Source: DATFFO01 sp963772815 (GTDB taxonomy: Bacteria > Actinomycetota > Acidimicrobiia > Spongiisociales > ZC4RG35). From it: a stretch of 64,000 nt of DNA. Numbering within the stretch: the stretch's first letter is position 1; every line of letters starts with the position of its first letter. Below, piece by piece: positions 25,562 through 35,218 of this stretch. The notes beneath the pieces were generated by a model, which saw nothing but the letters and a program-made list of their open reading frames with translations, was not told the DNA's origin and did not search any database. The stretch is taken from positions 322,261 to 386,260 of the forward strand of contig CAVYYV010000003.1 in assembly GCA_963772815.1 (NCBI GenBank), given 5' to 3'. A program made the position numbers and the translations under genes.

Positions 25562-25972
25562 TCAGGCCTCGGAAGCCAGGTCGCTGGCCACGGGTTCCTC
25601 CCACGTGAGGCGGGGCGCATCACGCCACAGCCGTTCCAGCCCGTAATACTCGCGCTGCTCGGGCTGAAACAGATGCACCACGACATCCCCGTAGTCCAGC
25701 AACAGCCATTCGCCCTGACCGGTACCTTCGCGACGCAGTGGCTTGCGGTCCGCCTTCTCGGCCAGGGCTACTTCCACAGCCTCCGCCACCGCTCTGACAT
25801 GGGTGCGAGACGTGCCCGTGGCGATCACGAACACCTCCGTGATGGCCAGGAGATCACCCACCTCCAGCAAGTCGACGTCCAATCCCTTCTTATTGGCGAT
25901 GGCGTCGGCAGCCATCAGGGCGATCTGGCTGGTCTCTATGACGGGTGCTCCTCCTGGTGTAAGCACCTTCAT
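25562..25972 (-). CDS. rsfS: Ribosomal silencing factor RsfS
   Basis: This 136-residue protein is the RsfS/Iojap factor that binds ribosomal protein L14 and blocks subunit joining under starvation. Family features are visible: AIANKKGLDVDLLEVGDLLAITEVFVIATG (split as AIANKKGLDVDLLEV and DLLAITEVFVIATG), then GEWLLLDYGDVVVHLF and REYYGLERLW. The ATG overlaps the stop of nadD by four bases, the common actinobacterial nadD-rsfS pair. A short acidic tail follows the domain. Confidence 0.95.
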   Translation of the reverse strand: MKVLTPGGAPVIETSQIALMAADAIANKKGLDVDLLEVGDLLAITEVFVIATGTSRTHVRAVAEAVEVALAEKADRKPLRREGTGQGEWLLLDYGDVVVHLFQPEQREYYGLERLWRDAPRLTWEEPVASDLASEA

Positions 25973-26562
25973 AGTACCGGGGGCGAGGTCTGAGGCACAT
26001 AGAGCCCATTGCTGGTCATGTAGCGCCAGACACCGTCCCGGACCAGGAACCTGGCCGACCGTCCTTCCGCAATCCGCTCCCGTATCACGGTTCCCGAGAT
26101 ATCCAGCTCCACCATGTCCAGCAACACGAACTCGCCACGCACCGAGGCCGCTACCCGCTCGGTTGGGGTGCCGGCTCGAGGTGCCACTGCCAGCGTGGTC
26201 CTATCCACCACTTCCTGGGCTCGGTCCCAGGTGGGGAGACCACACGCGGCGTCGGCCCCGAGGATGAGGACAATCTCGTCTTTGGGGTCGAAGCTCGACA
26301 ATGTGTCGGCCGTGTAGGTCCAGCCTTCCCGATGTACTTCGCGCTCGTCCGCCTCGAAATACTCGATCCCCGCCGTGGCGAGCCGGGTCATCTCCCAGCG
26401 ATACTCGGGGCCGGACACGGTGCGACCCGCCTTCTGCCAGGGTGACCCGGCCGGGATGAACAAAACGACGTCCAGGTCCAACTGGCGATACGCCACCTCA
26501 CCCGTATGCAGGTGCGCCAGGTGGGGGGGATCGAAGGTCCCACCGAGAAGTCCGATTCGCAC
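25969..26562 (-). CDS. nadD: Nicotinate-nucleotide adenylyltransferase NadD
   Basis: This 197-residue enzyme adenylates nicotinate mononucleotide in NAD synthesis. The nucleotidyltransferase motif is LLGGTFDPPHLAHL with H-x-G-H replaced by H-L-A-H, followed by VVLFIPAGSPWQK and ILGADAACGLPTW; the C-terminal DISGTVIRERIAEGRSARFLV holds the ISST-like motif. I chose the GTG at 26562 (VRIGLLGGTF) because the preceding residues are not conserved. It overlaps the M23-like gene upstream by 65 bases. Confidence 0.93.
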   Translation of the reverse strand: MRIGLLGGTFDPPHLAHLHTGEVAYRQLDLDVVLFIPAGSPWQKAGRTVSGPEYRWEMTRLATAGIEYFEADEREVHREGWTYTADTLSSFDPKDEIVLILGADAACGLPTWDRAQEVVDRTTLAVAPRAGTPTERVAASVRGEFVLLDMVELDISGTVIRERIAEGRSARFLVRDGVWRYMTSNGLYVPQTSPPVL

Positions 26563-26992
26563 CGGAGCCAGGATAGGGAACCAACCGCAATGCATCGCTG
26601 ATCGGGCCCCAACGACAAGCCAGGAACGGTGCGGGATCTACATACCGGCCGCCGATCCGGATCGAGATGTGGACTGCCTTCCGTCCGTGGGCCCGGCCGC
26701 TTCGACCCACCATCCGACCCCTCCCAACCACCTGGCCGGACGACACGGCGATGGCAGACAGGTAGGACAGAGAGACCTTCAAATCCCCGGACACGATGGT
26801 GACCGTCTTCATTCCGGCCACGCTCCCGGCGAAGGAGACCACGCCTGAGACCGGGGCACTGACAGGCGAGCCTGCGGCGGCGGCCATATCAATTCCCCAG
26901 TGACCTCCGTACGTGCCCTGGGGGGCGAAACCGGCCACCACCCCTCCTGGAACGGGTGGGAGCAGACAAGCCAGAGCCACCAGCATCCACAT
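26498..26992 (-). CDS. Exported M23-like protein with an altered active site
   Basis: This 164-residue protein begins with a signal peptide (MWMLVALACLLPPVPGGVVA) and has the LytM fold: GGHWGIDMAAAAGSPVSAPV supplies the first Zn ligands (His and Asp). The second motif is AVHISIRIGG in place of H-x-H-F-E-x-R; the Zn-binding His is kept but the catalytic His two residues earlier is Ala or Val. It may therefore be an inactive activator, as in EnvC/NlpD-type LytM proteins. The start at 26992 follows AAGGAGG by six bases. It diverges from the GAPDH-like gene. Confidence 0.8.
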   Translation of the reverse strand: MWMLVALACLLPPVPGGVVAGFAPQGTYGGHWGIDMAAAAGSPVSAPVSGVVSFAGSVAGMKTVTIVSGDLKVSLSYLSAIAVSSGQVVGRGRMVGRSGRAHGRKAVHISIRIGGRYVDPAPFLACRWGPISDALRLVPYPGSGANRTSRWDLRSPPPGAPAYG

Positions 26993-27132
26993 CCACGCCC
27001 TCCTTCCCCACTCTCGGCTGGTGGCGAACCTACCGCGGCGCGGCCGGGCAGGGAAGGGGGTTGGCCGCCCGCCAGGATTTGCGCGACGGACCACTAGCGT
27101 TGAGGTCGACAGCCACTTCAAGGACGCCAGAC

Positions 27133-28155
27133 ATGACCAAGATCCGTATCGGCTTGATGGGGTTCGGCCGCATCGGCCGCAACGTGTTTCGTCTCACGCG
27201 GGAACATCCCGATGTCGAGGTAGCGGCCATCTCGGATGTCGCCGACCCGGCCGGCCTCACCTATCTCCTCAAGTACGACTCGATATACGGCCGCTACCCG
27301 GGCGAGGTCTCCTATGCCGACGGTGTGCTCAAGGCCGATGGCCGGGAGGTCACTTTCGATCGGGCCAAGACACCGGCCGACACCAGATGGAAGGAAAACG
27401 GCGTTGACCTAGTGATCGAAGCAACCACCCGCTACCGGACGGCGAAAGCGAACCAGGGTCATCTCGACTCTGGCGCGCAAGCGGTCGTCGTTGCCTCCAG
27501 CCCCGAGGTGCCCGGCGACATTCCCATGGTGCTTCCAGGCATCAACGATGACGTCCTCGACTCCCGGCCACGAATCGTGGCTCTGGGATCCAACACCTCG
27601 AACGCCATCGCCCCGGTCCTTCGCACGCTCAACGAAGAGTTCGGGATCGTGCGAGCCTTCTGGACCACGGTTCACGCCATGTCCAACTCGGGCCGGCTGG
27701 CCGATGTACCAACCTCCGGCTATCGGTCCAGCCGGGCGGCCGGCGAGAACATCATCCCCGAACAGACCAACTCACCCGAGATCGTGGCCCAGGTCATGCC
27801 AGAGTTGGACGGAAAGATGGCGGCGGTCGCCCTAAACGTTCCCGTGTCGGACGGCTCGACGGTCGATCTAGTGATCGAATCCGAGAGAGCTACATCGAAG
27901 GAGGAGGTCAACTCGGCGGTCGAGAAGGCCGCCCGGGATCGCTACTCCGGCATCCTCGAATACAGCGAGGACCCCATAGTCTCCTCTGACGTCAAAGCTT
28001 CCCAATTCTCGGGTGTGTTCGACTCGCTGGCCACGCTGGTCATGGCGGGAACCATGGTCAAGACCATCACCTGGTTCAACAACGGGTGGGGCTACTCGGC
28101 GCGCCTCGTAGAGGTCATCGAAACCCTCTCCGCCGACCTCGGAAAGGAGTCATGA
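27133..28155 (+). CDS. GAPDH-like protein lacking the catalytic cysteine
   Basis: This 340-residue protein aligns end to end with the GAPDH encoded next to it, also 340 residues. The NAD-binding start is GLMGFGRIGRNVFR and the catalytic-domain His motif WTTVHAMSN is kept. At the nucleophile the family has SNASCTTNC, but here it reads LGSNTSNA, with Asn154 exactly where the neighbour has Cys154. It therefore cannot carry out the usual thiohemiacetal chemistry and is probably a regulatory subunit or moonlighting protein. The gap gene follows after one base, so both are made together. Confidence 0.85.
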   Translation: MTKIRIGLMGFGRIGRNVFRLTREHPDVEVAAISDVADPAGLTYLLKYDSIYGRYPGEVSYADGVLKADGREVTFDRAKTPADTRWKENGVDLVIEATTRYRTAKANQGHLDSGAQAVVVASSPEVPGDIPMVLPGINDDVLDSRPRIVALGSNTSNAIAPVLRTLNEEFGIVRAFWTTVHAMSNSGRLADVPTSGYRSSRAAGENIIPEQTNSPEIVAQVMPELDGKMAAVALNVPVSDGSTVDLVIESERATSKEEVNSAVEKAARDRYSGILEYSEDPIVSSDVKASQFSGVFDSLATLVMAGTMVKTITWFNNGWGYSARLVEVIETLSADLGKES

Positions 28156-28156
28156 G

Positions 28157-29179
<1,023 letters not shown>

Positions 29180-29199
29180 CGGGCGCTGATGCACCTCAA

Positions 29200-29565
29200 C
29201 TAGGCGAGCAGATCCAGGACGGTCTTGCGGAATTCGTTGGGCTGGAAGGGCTTGGTGACGAAAGCGTCTGCCCCTCCCTCGTCGGCCCTGCGCCGCGACT
29301 CTTCCTCGGCATGGGCGGTTAGCACCACGACCGGAGTCGACTTGACGGTCTCGTCCGAGCGAACGTTGCTCAGGACCTCCCATCCGTCCATCCCTGGGAG
29401 CCCGATGTCGAGCACCACTAGGTCCGGGGCTTCCGACATCACCGCCGCCAGGCCACTGGGTCCGTCGTCACGGGTGATTATCTCCAGGTCTGCCGCTCGT
29501 AGGCACACCTCGATCAGGCGCCGGATCACCGCCGAATCTTCTATCACCAGTATTCGCTGACCCAA
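29200..29565 (-). CDS. Single-domain CheY-like response regulator
   Basis: This 121-residue receiver domain stands alone. It has the acidic pair near ILVIEDSAVI, the phosphoacceptor Asp in DLVVLDIGLPGMDG, the Thr in VVVLTAHAEE and the Lys in AFVTKPFQPNEF. With no output domain it must act by binding a partner. No histidine kinase is adjacent, so its input is unknown. Confidence 0.92.
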   Translation of the reverse strand: MGQRILVIEDSAVIRRLIEVCLRAADLEIITRDDGPSGLAAVMSEAPDLVVLDIGLPGMDGWEVLSNVRSDETVKSTPVVVLTAHAEEESRRRADEGGADAFVTKPFQPNEFRKTVLDLLA

Positions 29566-29650
29566 GCCTCACCTCACACGTCGGTTCCAAGAAAGAGAGT
29601 CAATCTGATTACAAGTATCGGATCACTCATGGGCAAGGTTGAGGCAAACC

Positions 29651-31120
29651 TCAGCGGGGCACCGAATGCTGAGCTCGCATCACCGGTACGCTGATCTGCT
29701 CCACGAAAGACTCCAGCTGGCGCAGGGTCCTGACCTCGTGCACACTGTCGCACCAATGCGAATAGCCGGCCATGACCGAGTCGCCGGTATCCCAGTAGCT
29801 CCGGGGCTCAGGATTGAGCCAATAGACCGCCCGCGCTCGGTGGGCGATCTCGGCCAGCATCTCGTCGTGCGGCTGGCGGTAATTGTTCCGAGCGTCCCCG
29901 GTGATGATCACCGTGGTACGGGGGGTGACCTCGGCCCCGAACACATCGACGAATCCGGTCAAGGCGGTGCCGTAGTCGGAATGACCGTCGTGAAGGACGA
30001 CCTGTGCCTCCGAGGCGATCCGGGCCAATGCATCGGGAAAGTCGGTGCCAGGACCGAAGAACTCCGTCACCTCGTCTACCCGGTCGATGAACGCAAACGA
30101 GCGCAGCTTCGAGAACTGGGTGGACATGGCGTAGGTGAACTGGAGGGTGAACCGGGCGAATGTCGCCATCGACCCCGAGATGTCGCACAGCAGGAACACC
30201 TCGGGGCGGTGAGGATGGGGCGCTCGAAACACCGGCTCCATGGGCACCCCGCCCGTGGCGAGGGAGCGGCGTACCGTCTTGCGGAAATCCAGGCGGCCCC
30301 GCCGCAGCAATCTGCGTCGACGAGCCAGCCGGGCCGCCAACTTCCGGGTCAGCGGGACGATCGTGTCCTCGATCGCCTCCAGGTCCTGACGGGTGGCATG
30401 CATGAGATCCACGTCCTCGGTGAGCGGTCGGCGAAGCGTCCTGGCGACCGCTTCCCGGCCCCGATCCGCCACGAGCCGGCGACGTATCTCGTCCCGCAGC
30501 GCCTCACGCAGCTGCTCGAGCCTCGCTTCGACTTCCTCGCCCAGAAGGCGACGCTCGATCTCGGTCAGGTCGCCCGCCCCTTCGGCCATTATCTGATGCA
30601 GCATTTCGGCGATCTGGTCGATGTCGAGCCGTCGCAGGGTCCGGTACAGGTAGTATGTGCCACCCACGGGGCGGCCCGGCTCGAACCCCGACAACTCGTC
30701 GACGGCCTGTCCCGCAGCCGATCCCAGGGCGCCCATGTCGAGACTCTTGAGAGCCTCCAGCAATGTCCGGCGCAGGTCCTCGGCATTGGTGCCACCCGCT
30801 CCTCGATCGCTCCCACCCGACTCGCCACTCGGCGAGAGGGCGGCTTCTTGCCCCCCATCGGCTGCGGCGGGCTGACGGGCGAAATAGACCTCGAAGGCCG
30901 TGTCGAAGGCAGGGAGATGTCGCTCCGCCTTGACCATGGTTGCCGCCAGGGTCGCCTTGAGCGCGGCCCGATCGGCGATGTCGATCACCTCCAAGGCGCG
31001 CATGGCATCGATGGTCTCGACCATCGAAACGGGCACCCCACAGGCCCTCAACTCCTCGACGAACCCGGTGATGAGGGACGTGATCGGCGACGAAGTACCA
31101 CCCAGCGAAGAGCCTGTCAT
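29651..31120 (-). CDS. VWA-domain CoxE-like protein
   Basis: This 489-residue protein has helical regions and a C-terminal von Willebrand A domain with the MIDAS motif LLCDISGSMATFARF, then the Thr- and Asp-containing MIDAS positions (DYGTALTGF, VIITGDARNN). The CoxE/YeiN-like type pairs with MoxR ATPases, and the two genes overlap by four bases here. Such pairs act as chaperones for metalloenzyme maturation or membrane complexes; the client is not evident. It contains an internal Gly/Ser-rich linker (residues about 95-115). Confidence 0.88.
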   Translation of the reverse strand: MTGSSLGGTSSPITSLITGFVEELRACGVPVSMVETIDAMRALEVIDIADRAALKATLAATMVKAERHLPAFDTAFEVYFARQPAAADGGQEAALSPSGESGGSDRGAGGTNAEDLRRTLLEALKSLDMGALGSAAGQAVDELSGFEPGRPVGGTYYLYRTLRRLDIDQIAEMLHQIMAEGAGDLTEIERRLLGEEVEARLEQLREALRDEIRRRLVADRGREAVARTLRRPLTEDVDLMHATRQDLEAIEDTIVPLTRKLAARLARRRRLLRRGRLDFRKTVRRSLATGGVPMEPVFRAPHPHRPEVFLLCDISGSMATFARFTLQFTYAMSTQFSKLRSFAFIDRVDEVTEFFGPGTDFPDALARIASEAQVVLHDGHSDYGTALTGFVDVFGAEVTPRTTVIITGDARNNYRQPHDEMLAEIAHRARAVYWLNPEPRSYWDTGDSVMAGYSHWCDSVHEVRTLRQLESFVEQISVPVMRAQHSVPR

Positions 31121-31995
31121 GCCTTCTGCAACTCGGCAGTCGCCTTGTCTATGTCGGTCTGGTACTTGAGAAGGACGTGGAGGGTGTCGGTGACGGAGGC
31201 GGTGTCGAGGTGTTCGATCGCCAAGGCGACGAGAGTCCGGGCCCAGTCGATCGACTCGGAGACAGAGGGAGCCTTCTTCAGGTCCATCTGGCGCACCGAG
31301 CGGACGATCGCCGCGATCTGGGAGGCCAGCTTGGCAGGCAGCTCCGGGACTCGGGTGAGCAGGATCTCCTGCTCGCGCCCAGGGTCGGGATATCCGATGT
31401 GCAGGAACAAGCAGCGTCTCTTCAACGCCTCGGACAACTCCCGTGTGTTGTTGGATGTCAGCACAACGAAAGGCATCGTGCGGGCGGTGATCGTCCCCAG
31501 CTCAGGGATCGAAACCTGGAAATCGGACAGAACCTCCAGCAGGAGAGCCTCGGTCTCGATCTCTACCCGGTCGATCTCGTCGATGAGTAGAACGACGGGC
31601 GCCGGCGAGCGGATCGCCTCCAGCAACGGCCGCGTGAGGAGGAACTCCTCGGAGAAGATGTCGTCGGCCAGAGACTCCCACTCCTGGCCCCGATCCGCCT
31701 GGATCCGCAGTAGCTGGCGCTTGTAGTTCCACTCGTACAGCGCTTTTGCCTCATCAAGTCCCTCGTAGCACTGCAGACGAATCAGGGGTCGCTGCCAGAG
31801 AGCCGCCAGCGATTTTGCTAGCTCCGTCTTGCCCACTCCGGCCGGGCCTTCCACCAGAATCGGCTTGCCGAGCTTTTCGGCCAGGAATGCCACCTGGGCG
31901 ATCCGCCGGTCGGCCAGGTAGCCGACGGAGCGGAGCGCCTCCATCAACTGGGCTGGTGACTCGATCACGTCGCGACTCTGTTCGTCGGTTGCCAT
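31117..31995 (-). CDS. MoxR-family AAA+ ATPase
   Basis: This 292-residue ATPase has Walker A GPAGVGKTELAKS, Walker B VVLLIDEIDR, sensor 1 FVVLTSNNTRELSEAL and the arginine-finger region KRRCLFLHIGYPDP, typical of MoxR proteins that remodel partners with VWA proteins. The ATG at 31995 (MATDEQSRDV) is chosen; the longer frame upstream is Arg/Pro-rich read-through. It is first in a two-gene operon with the VWA gene and diverges from the trk cluster. Confidence 0.92.
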   Translation of the reverse strand: MATDEQSRDVIESPAQLMEALRSVGYLADRRIAQVAFLAEKLGKPILVEGPAGVGKTELAKSLAALWQRPLIRLQCYEGLDEAKALYEWNYKRQLLRIQADRGQEWESLADDIFSEEFLLTRPLLEAIRSPAPVVLLIDEIDRVEIETEALLLEVLSDFQVSIPELGTITARTMPFVVLTSNNTRELSEALKRRCLFLHIGYPDPGREQEILLTRVPELPAKLASQIAAIVRSVRQMDLKKAPSVSESIDWARTLVALAIEHLDTASVTDTLHVLLKYQTDIDKATAELQKA

Positions 31996-32263
31996 GGGGG
32001 ACGACCAGTCTAGGAGAACGAAGACAGGCCTCTGGAGCAGACTGGCCTCGGGTAGCCTCCCCCGACACGGGGGAAGTGGCTGCCGTCGGGCTCCGTGATC
32101 GTCGACAGACTGGAGATCCCTCCCGCGCCGGCTGTTCACCCGACACCTCTGCAAACGATGAGTCGACCGGCCCGGTCCTCGATCCCGGGCATCGAGGACT
32201 GCCACCTAGACTCGATGGGTCCATCCCAGCGATGAAGGACCCCCACCAAACGAGAGCTGAACG

Positions 32264-32923
32264 ATGTACATCGTGATTGCAGGAGCCGGGCGGGTCGGCG
32301 GTCGGCTCGCCACCGATCTCGCCGAGGCAGGCAACGACGTAGTCGTGATCGACAATCGACCCAACGCGCTGGATGCCCTGGGCCGCGACTTCAACGGAAT
32401 CTCCATCGCCGGCGAGGCATACGACGTCGACATCCTCAGGGAAGCCCAGCTGGGTCGAGCCGATGTCTTCTGCGCCATGACCGATGACGACAACACCAAC
32501 CTGATGGCGGTGGAGGTGGCCAAGGCCGTATACAACGTGCCCCGAGTGGTGGCCCGGCTGCACGACCCCGCTCGGGAAGAGTCCTACAGGGCTCTGGGAA
32601 TCCCTCACATCTCCACCACGAACCTGATCGCCTCGGTCGCCTACGAGTCCATCGTCTCAGAGGAGTTCTCGGTTCACGTCACTTTCAGCGGGGGCGAGGT
32701 CGAGGTAATCGAGTTCAACCTCTCCAAACGGGTTCAGGGGATGACGGTTTCCGACCTGCAAGTGGACGGCGAATTGCGGGTTGCGGCCATCCGCAGAGGC
32801 GATCGCACCATCGTCCCGAGCGAATCGGAATCTCTTCAAGCGGGCGATCTGGTGGTGGCCGCCGCCCACCACGGCGTAAGGCGGCAGATCGAGCCTTTCA
32901 TCGAGAATGGGAGCGTGGCGTGA
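32264..32923 (+). CDS. TrkA-family potassium regulatory subunit, first copy
   Basis: This 219-residue protein has an N-terminal RCK/TrkA-N Rossmann domain (MYIVIAGAGRVGGRLATDL, with Asp after VVVID, so NAD(H) or adenosine nucleotide binding) and a C-terminal TrkA-C domain (residues about 140-215). Such subunits ring the cytoplasmic face of TrkH/KtrB channels and gate K+ uptake. It overlaps the second trkA-like gene by four bases. Two separate single-RCK subunits replace the duplicated E. coli TrkA. Confidence 0.92.
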   Translation: MYIVIAGAGRVGGRLATDLAEAGNDVVVIDNRPNALDALGRDFNGISIAGEAYDVDILREAQLGRADVFCAMTDDDNTNLMAVEVAKAVYNVPRVVARLHDPAREESYRALGIPHISTTNLIASVAYESIVSEEFSVHVTFSGGEVEVIEFNLSKRVQGMTVSDLQVDGELRVAAIRRGDRTIVPSESESLQAGDLVVAAAHHGVRRQIEPFIENGSVA

Positions 32924-33579
32924 AGGTCGTCATCGTGGGAGGGGGCAAGGTCGGAGGCCACCTGACCCGAGTCCTGACCCGGGACCGCATCCCCGTGGTA
33001 GTGATCGAAGCCAACCCGGATCATGCCCGGGCGTTGGCGGAGGAGTCCAGAGCCCTGGTCCTGGAGGGAGACGGCACCGATGTCCGTATTCAGGCGGAAG
33101 CGGACGTAGAACACGCCAACTACCTGGTAGCCGTCACCGGCAACGACCAGGTCAACCTGGTGGCCTGCCAGCTGGCACGAACTGCCTTCGGATGCCAAAG
33201 AGTCCTGGCCCGGGTGAACGACCCCCGCAATGATCGCACCTTCGAGGCGCTCGGAGTGCCGTGGGTTTCGGTCACCGACCTGCTGGTCCAGGTCCTCGGA
33301 CAGCACCTCGACGTTTCCGACCTGACCAGAGTCGCCACACTCGGGAAGGGTGAAGCGGGGCTGATCGAGATCGAGGTCCCGGCCGGGCGCACTCCGGCGG
33401 AAATAGCGACCTTGGCACTCCCCGATTCCACGGTCCTGGCGGCTATTCGACGCGAGGAAACCATCATCATTCCCGACGGCTCGGCCCAAATTGGGCCGGG
33501 TGACCGGATCATGGTGGTCACCTTCGCCAGCAACGAAGAAGAGGTTCGGCGGGTCATTCGAGGGGAGGCCGAAGCGTGA
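32920..33579 (+). CDS. TrkA-family potassium regulatory subunit, second copy
   Basis: This second RCK protein is also 219 residues: MKVVIVGGGKVGGHLTRVL, VVVIEANPDHAR with Glu in place of Asp at the ribose-binding position, then a TrkA-C domain with DRIMVVTFAS. It probably assembles with the first copy into a hetero-octamer under TrkH. Its stop overlaps a 48-codon membrane gene by four bases, so the whole set is translationally coupled. Confidence 0.92.
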   Translation: MKVVIVGGGKVGGHLTRVLTRDRIPVVVIEANPDHARALAEESRALVLEGDGTDVRIQAEADVEHANYLVAVTGNDQVNLVACQLARTAFGCQRVLARVNDPRNDRTFEALGVPWVSVTDLLVQVLGQHLDVSDLTRVATLGKGEAGLIEIEVPAGRTPAEIATLALPDSTVLAAIRREETIIIPDGSAQIGPGDRIMVVTFASNEEEVRRVIRGEAEA

Positions 33580-33722
33580 GCTATTTGCCCGGCCCCGGCC
33601 AGAACTCGCCCAGGGCTGACCTGCTGGGAGGGATCATCCACCTACTGGCCGAGATGGGTGCTCTGGCGGCGCTCATTGCCATATTGGCCTTGACCACCTG
33701 GTTCCTACTTCTGGTGTACTGA
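33576..33722 (+). CDS. 48-residue membrane protein of the Trk operon
   Basis: The GTG at 33576 overlaps the trkA stop (GTGA) and the TGA at 33720 overlaps the trkH start (TGATG), so this small gene is coupled on both sides. The product starts VSYLPGPGQNSPRADLLGGI, then has one strong hydrophobic helix (LAALIAILALTTWFLLLVY preceded by MGA). I know no named family. By position it is a candidate small accessory subunit of the K+ transporter, much like KdpF in the Kdp complex. Confidence 0.65.
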   Translation: MSYLPGPGQNSPRADLLGGIIHLLAEMGALAALIAILALTTWFLLLVY

Positions 33723-35218
33723 TGCTGCTTCGGCCGCACCGCCAGGACGCCGAGCTCATCGCCTATTACCTGGGGCGGATCTCCTGGGTCGTGGCCGGCA
33801 CCGGCCTGATTCCGGCGGTGGTGGCGTTGATCGAGCGGGAGTGGCGACCCCTCGGTTGGTTCCTCACCATGAGCGGTGTGGCGGCCCTTCTCGGCGCCCT
33901 GACCGACCGCTTCCGTCCCGAGCCCGGGCGCGCACTCCGCTGGGGCGATGGGATGGTCATCGTTGCCCTCACCTGGCTCTTGGTCCCCGTCCTGGGCGCC
34001 ATCCCCCTCGCTCTCAGTGGTCACTTCGGCAACCTGGTTCACCCGGTCTTCGAATCGATGAGCGGATTCACCGCCACAGGGCTGTCGGTGATGTCGGACG
34101 TCGACCACATGCCCGCCTCTCTCACTGTGTGGAGACAGACCACACAGTTCCTGGGCGGACAGGGCATCGTCCTGGCCGCACTCACCGTCTTTGCCGGTGG
34201 CGGGATCCTGGCCCTCTATCACGGTGAGGCCAGGGACGAGCGCATCTTCCCCTCGGTCCGCTCTACAGCTCGATTCATCTGGCTGGTCTCGATCTGGCAT
34301 GGCGTGCTCGGGATCACGGCCCTGTGGCTGATCGGGGTCTTCCAGCTCGGATATGAGCCCGGACGGGCCCTCCTCCACGGCTACTCCGTGTTCAGCGCCG
34401 CCTTCGATACCGGAGGGTTCTCTCCCATGTCCACGTCGGTGGGCTATTACCGGTCGATCCCGTACGAGATCGTGACCATGTGGCTGATGCTGGCCGGAAC
34501 CCTCTCCTTTGGGGTCCACTACGCATTGTGGCGGGGCCCACGGAACATTCTCAAGAACCTGGAAACAAAGACGATGGCCGCATCGGTCCTCATCACCAGC
34601 ACCTTGGCAGTGATGGGGCTGATCCTGTCGGGCACATATCACGACGTCGGCTCCCTGGTCCGGCGCGGGCTGTTCCACGTGCTCTCGGCTCACACCTCGA
34701 CCGGATTCTCGACCGTTCCGGGTCCCGACCTGGCCAAATGGGGCGGGCTCGCCTTCGCCGCCGTCACCACCGCCATGGCGCTGGGCGGGATGGCCTCGTC
34801 CACTTCGGGGGGAGTGAAGGCTCTCCGCGTAGGCCTCACCCTGAAAACGCTCCGGAATATGATCCGTGAGACCCTCCTCCCCGAGCACTCAGTCGTGAGG
34901 CGCAGCTACTTCCAGAACGGCAATCGGCACCTCACGCCCACGTTGTCTCAGTCCGTCATGGCGGTGACGCTGCTGTTCGTAGCCCTGTACCTGTTCGGGG
35001 CCCTGGTGGGGATCTTCTACGGCTATCCGCTTCAGGACGCCCTGTTCGAATCGGTGTCGGCGGCAGGGACCGTTGGTCTCTCCGTCGGGATCAGCGGAGC
35101 CGGCATGCCGACCGGCCTGGAGATCACCTACATCCTCCTCATGTGGGCCGGCCGGTTGGAGTTCATCGCCATTTTCTCGCTGTTCGGCTTCTTCTTCTCA
35201 GCGGTGGCGGGCGAGTGA
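33722..35218 (+). CDS. trkH: TrkH-type potassium transporter membrane subunit
   Basis: This 498-residue membrane protein has the four repeated M1-P-M2 units of the TrkH/KtrB family. The P-loop filters are recognisable by their Gly-containing turns: SGFTATGLSVM, FDTGGFSPM, HTSTGFSTVPG and AAGTVGLSVG. The intramembrane gating loop region lies near MALGGMASSTSGGVKALR, a classic TrkH signature. The operon supplies its two RCK regulators and a small membrane protein. Confidence 0.93.
   Translation: MLLRPHRQDAELIAYYLGRISWVVAGTGLIPAVVALIEREWRPLGWFLTMSGVAALLGALTDRFRPEPGRALRWGDGMVIVALTWLLVPVLGAIPLALSGHFGNLVHPVFESMSGFTATGLSVMSDVDHMPASLTVWRQTTQFLGGQGIVLAALTVFAGGGILALYHGEARDERIFPSVRSTARFIWLVSIWHGVLGITALWLIGVFQLGYEPGRALLHGYSVFSAAFDTGGFSPMSTSVGYYRSIPYEIVTMWLMLAGTLSFGVHYALWRGPRNILKNLETKTMAASVLITSTLAVMGLILSGTYHDVGSLVRRGLFHVLSAHTSTGFSTVPGPDLAKWGGLAFAAVTTAMALGGMASSTSGGVKALRVGLTLKTLRNMIRETLLPEHSVVRRSYFQNGNRHLTPTLSQSVMAVTLLFVALYLFGALVGIFYGYPLQDALFESVSAAGTVGLSVGISGAGMPTGLEITYILLMWAGRLEFIAIFSLFGFFFSAVAGE

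Noticed and set aside
29639..31726. 695-codon plus-strand open frame
   Set aside because: It is the antisense shadow of the VWA and MoxR genes, which have clear motifs.
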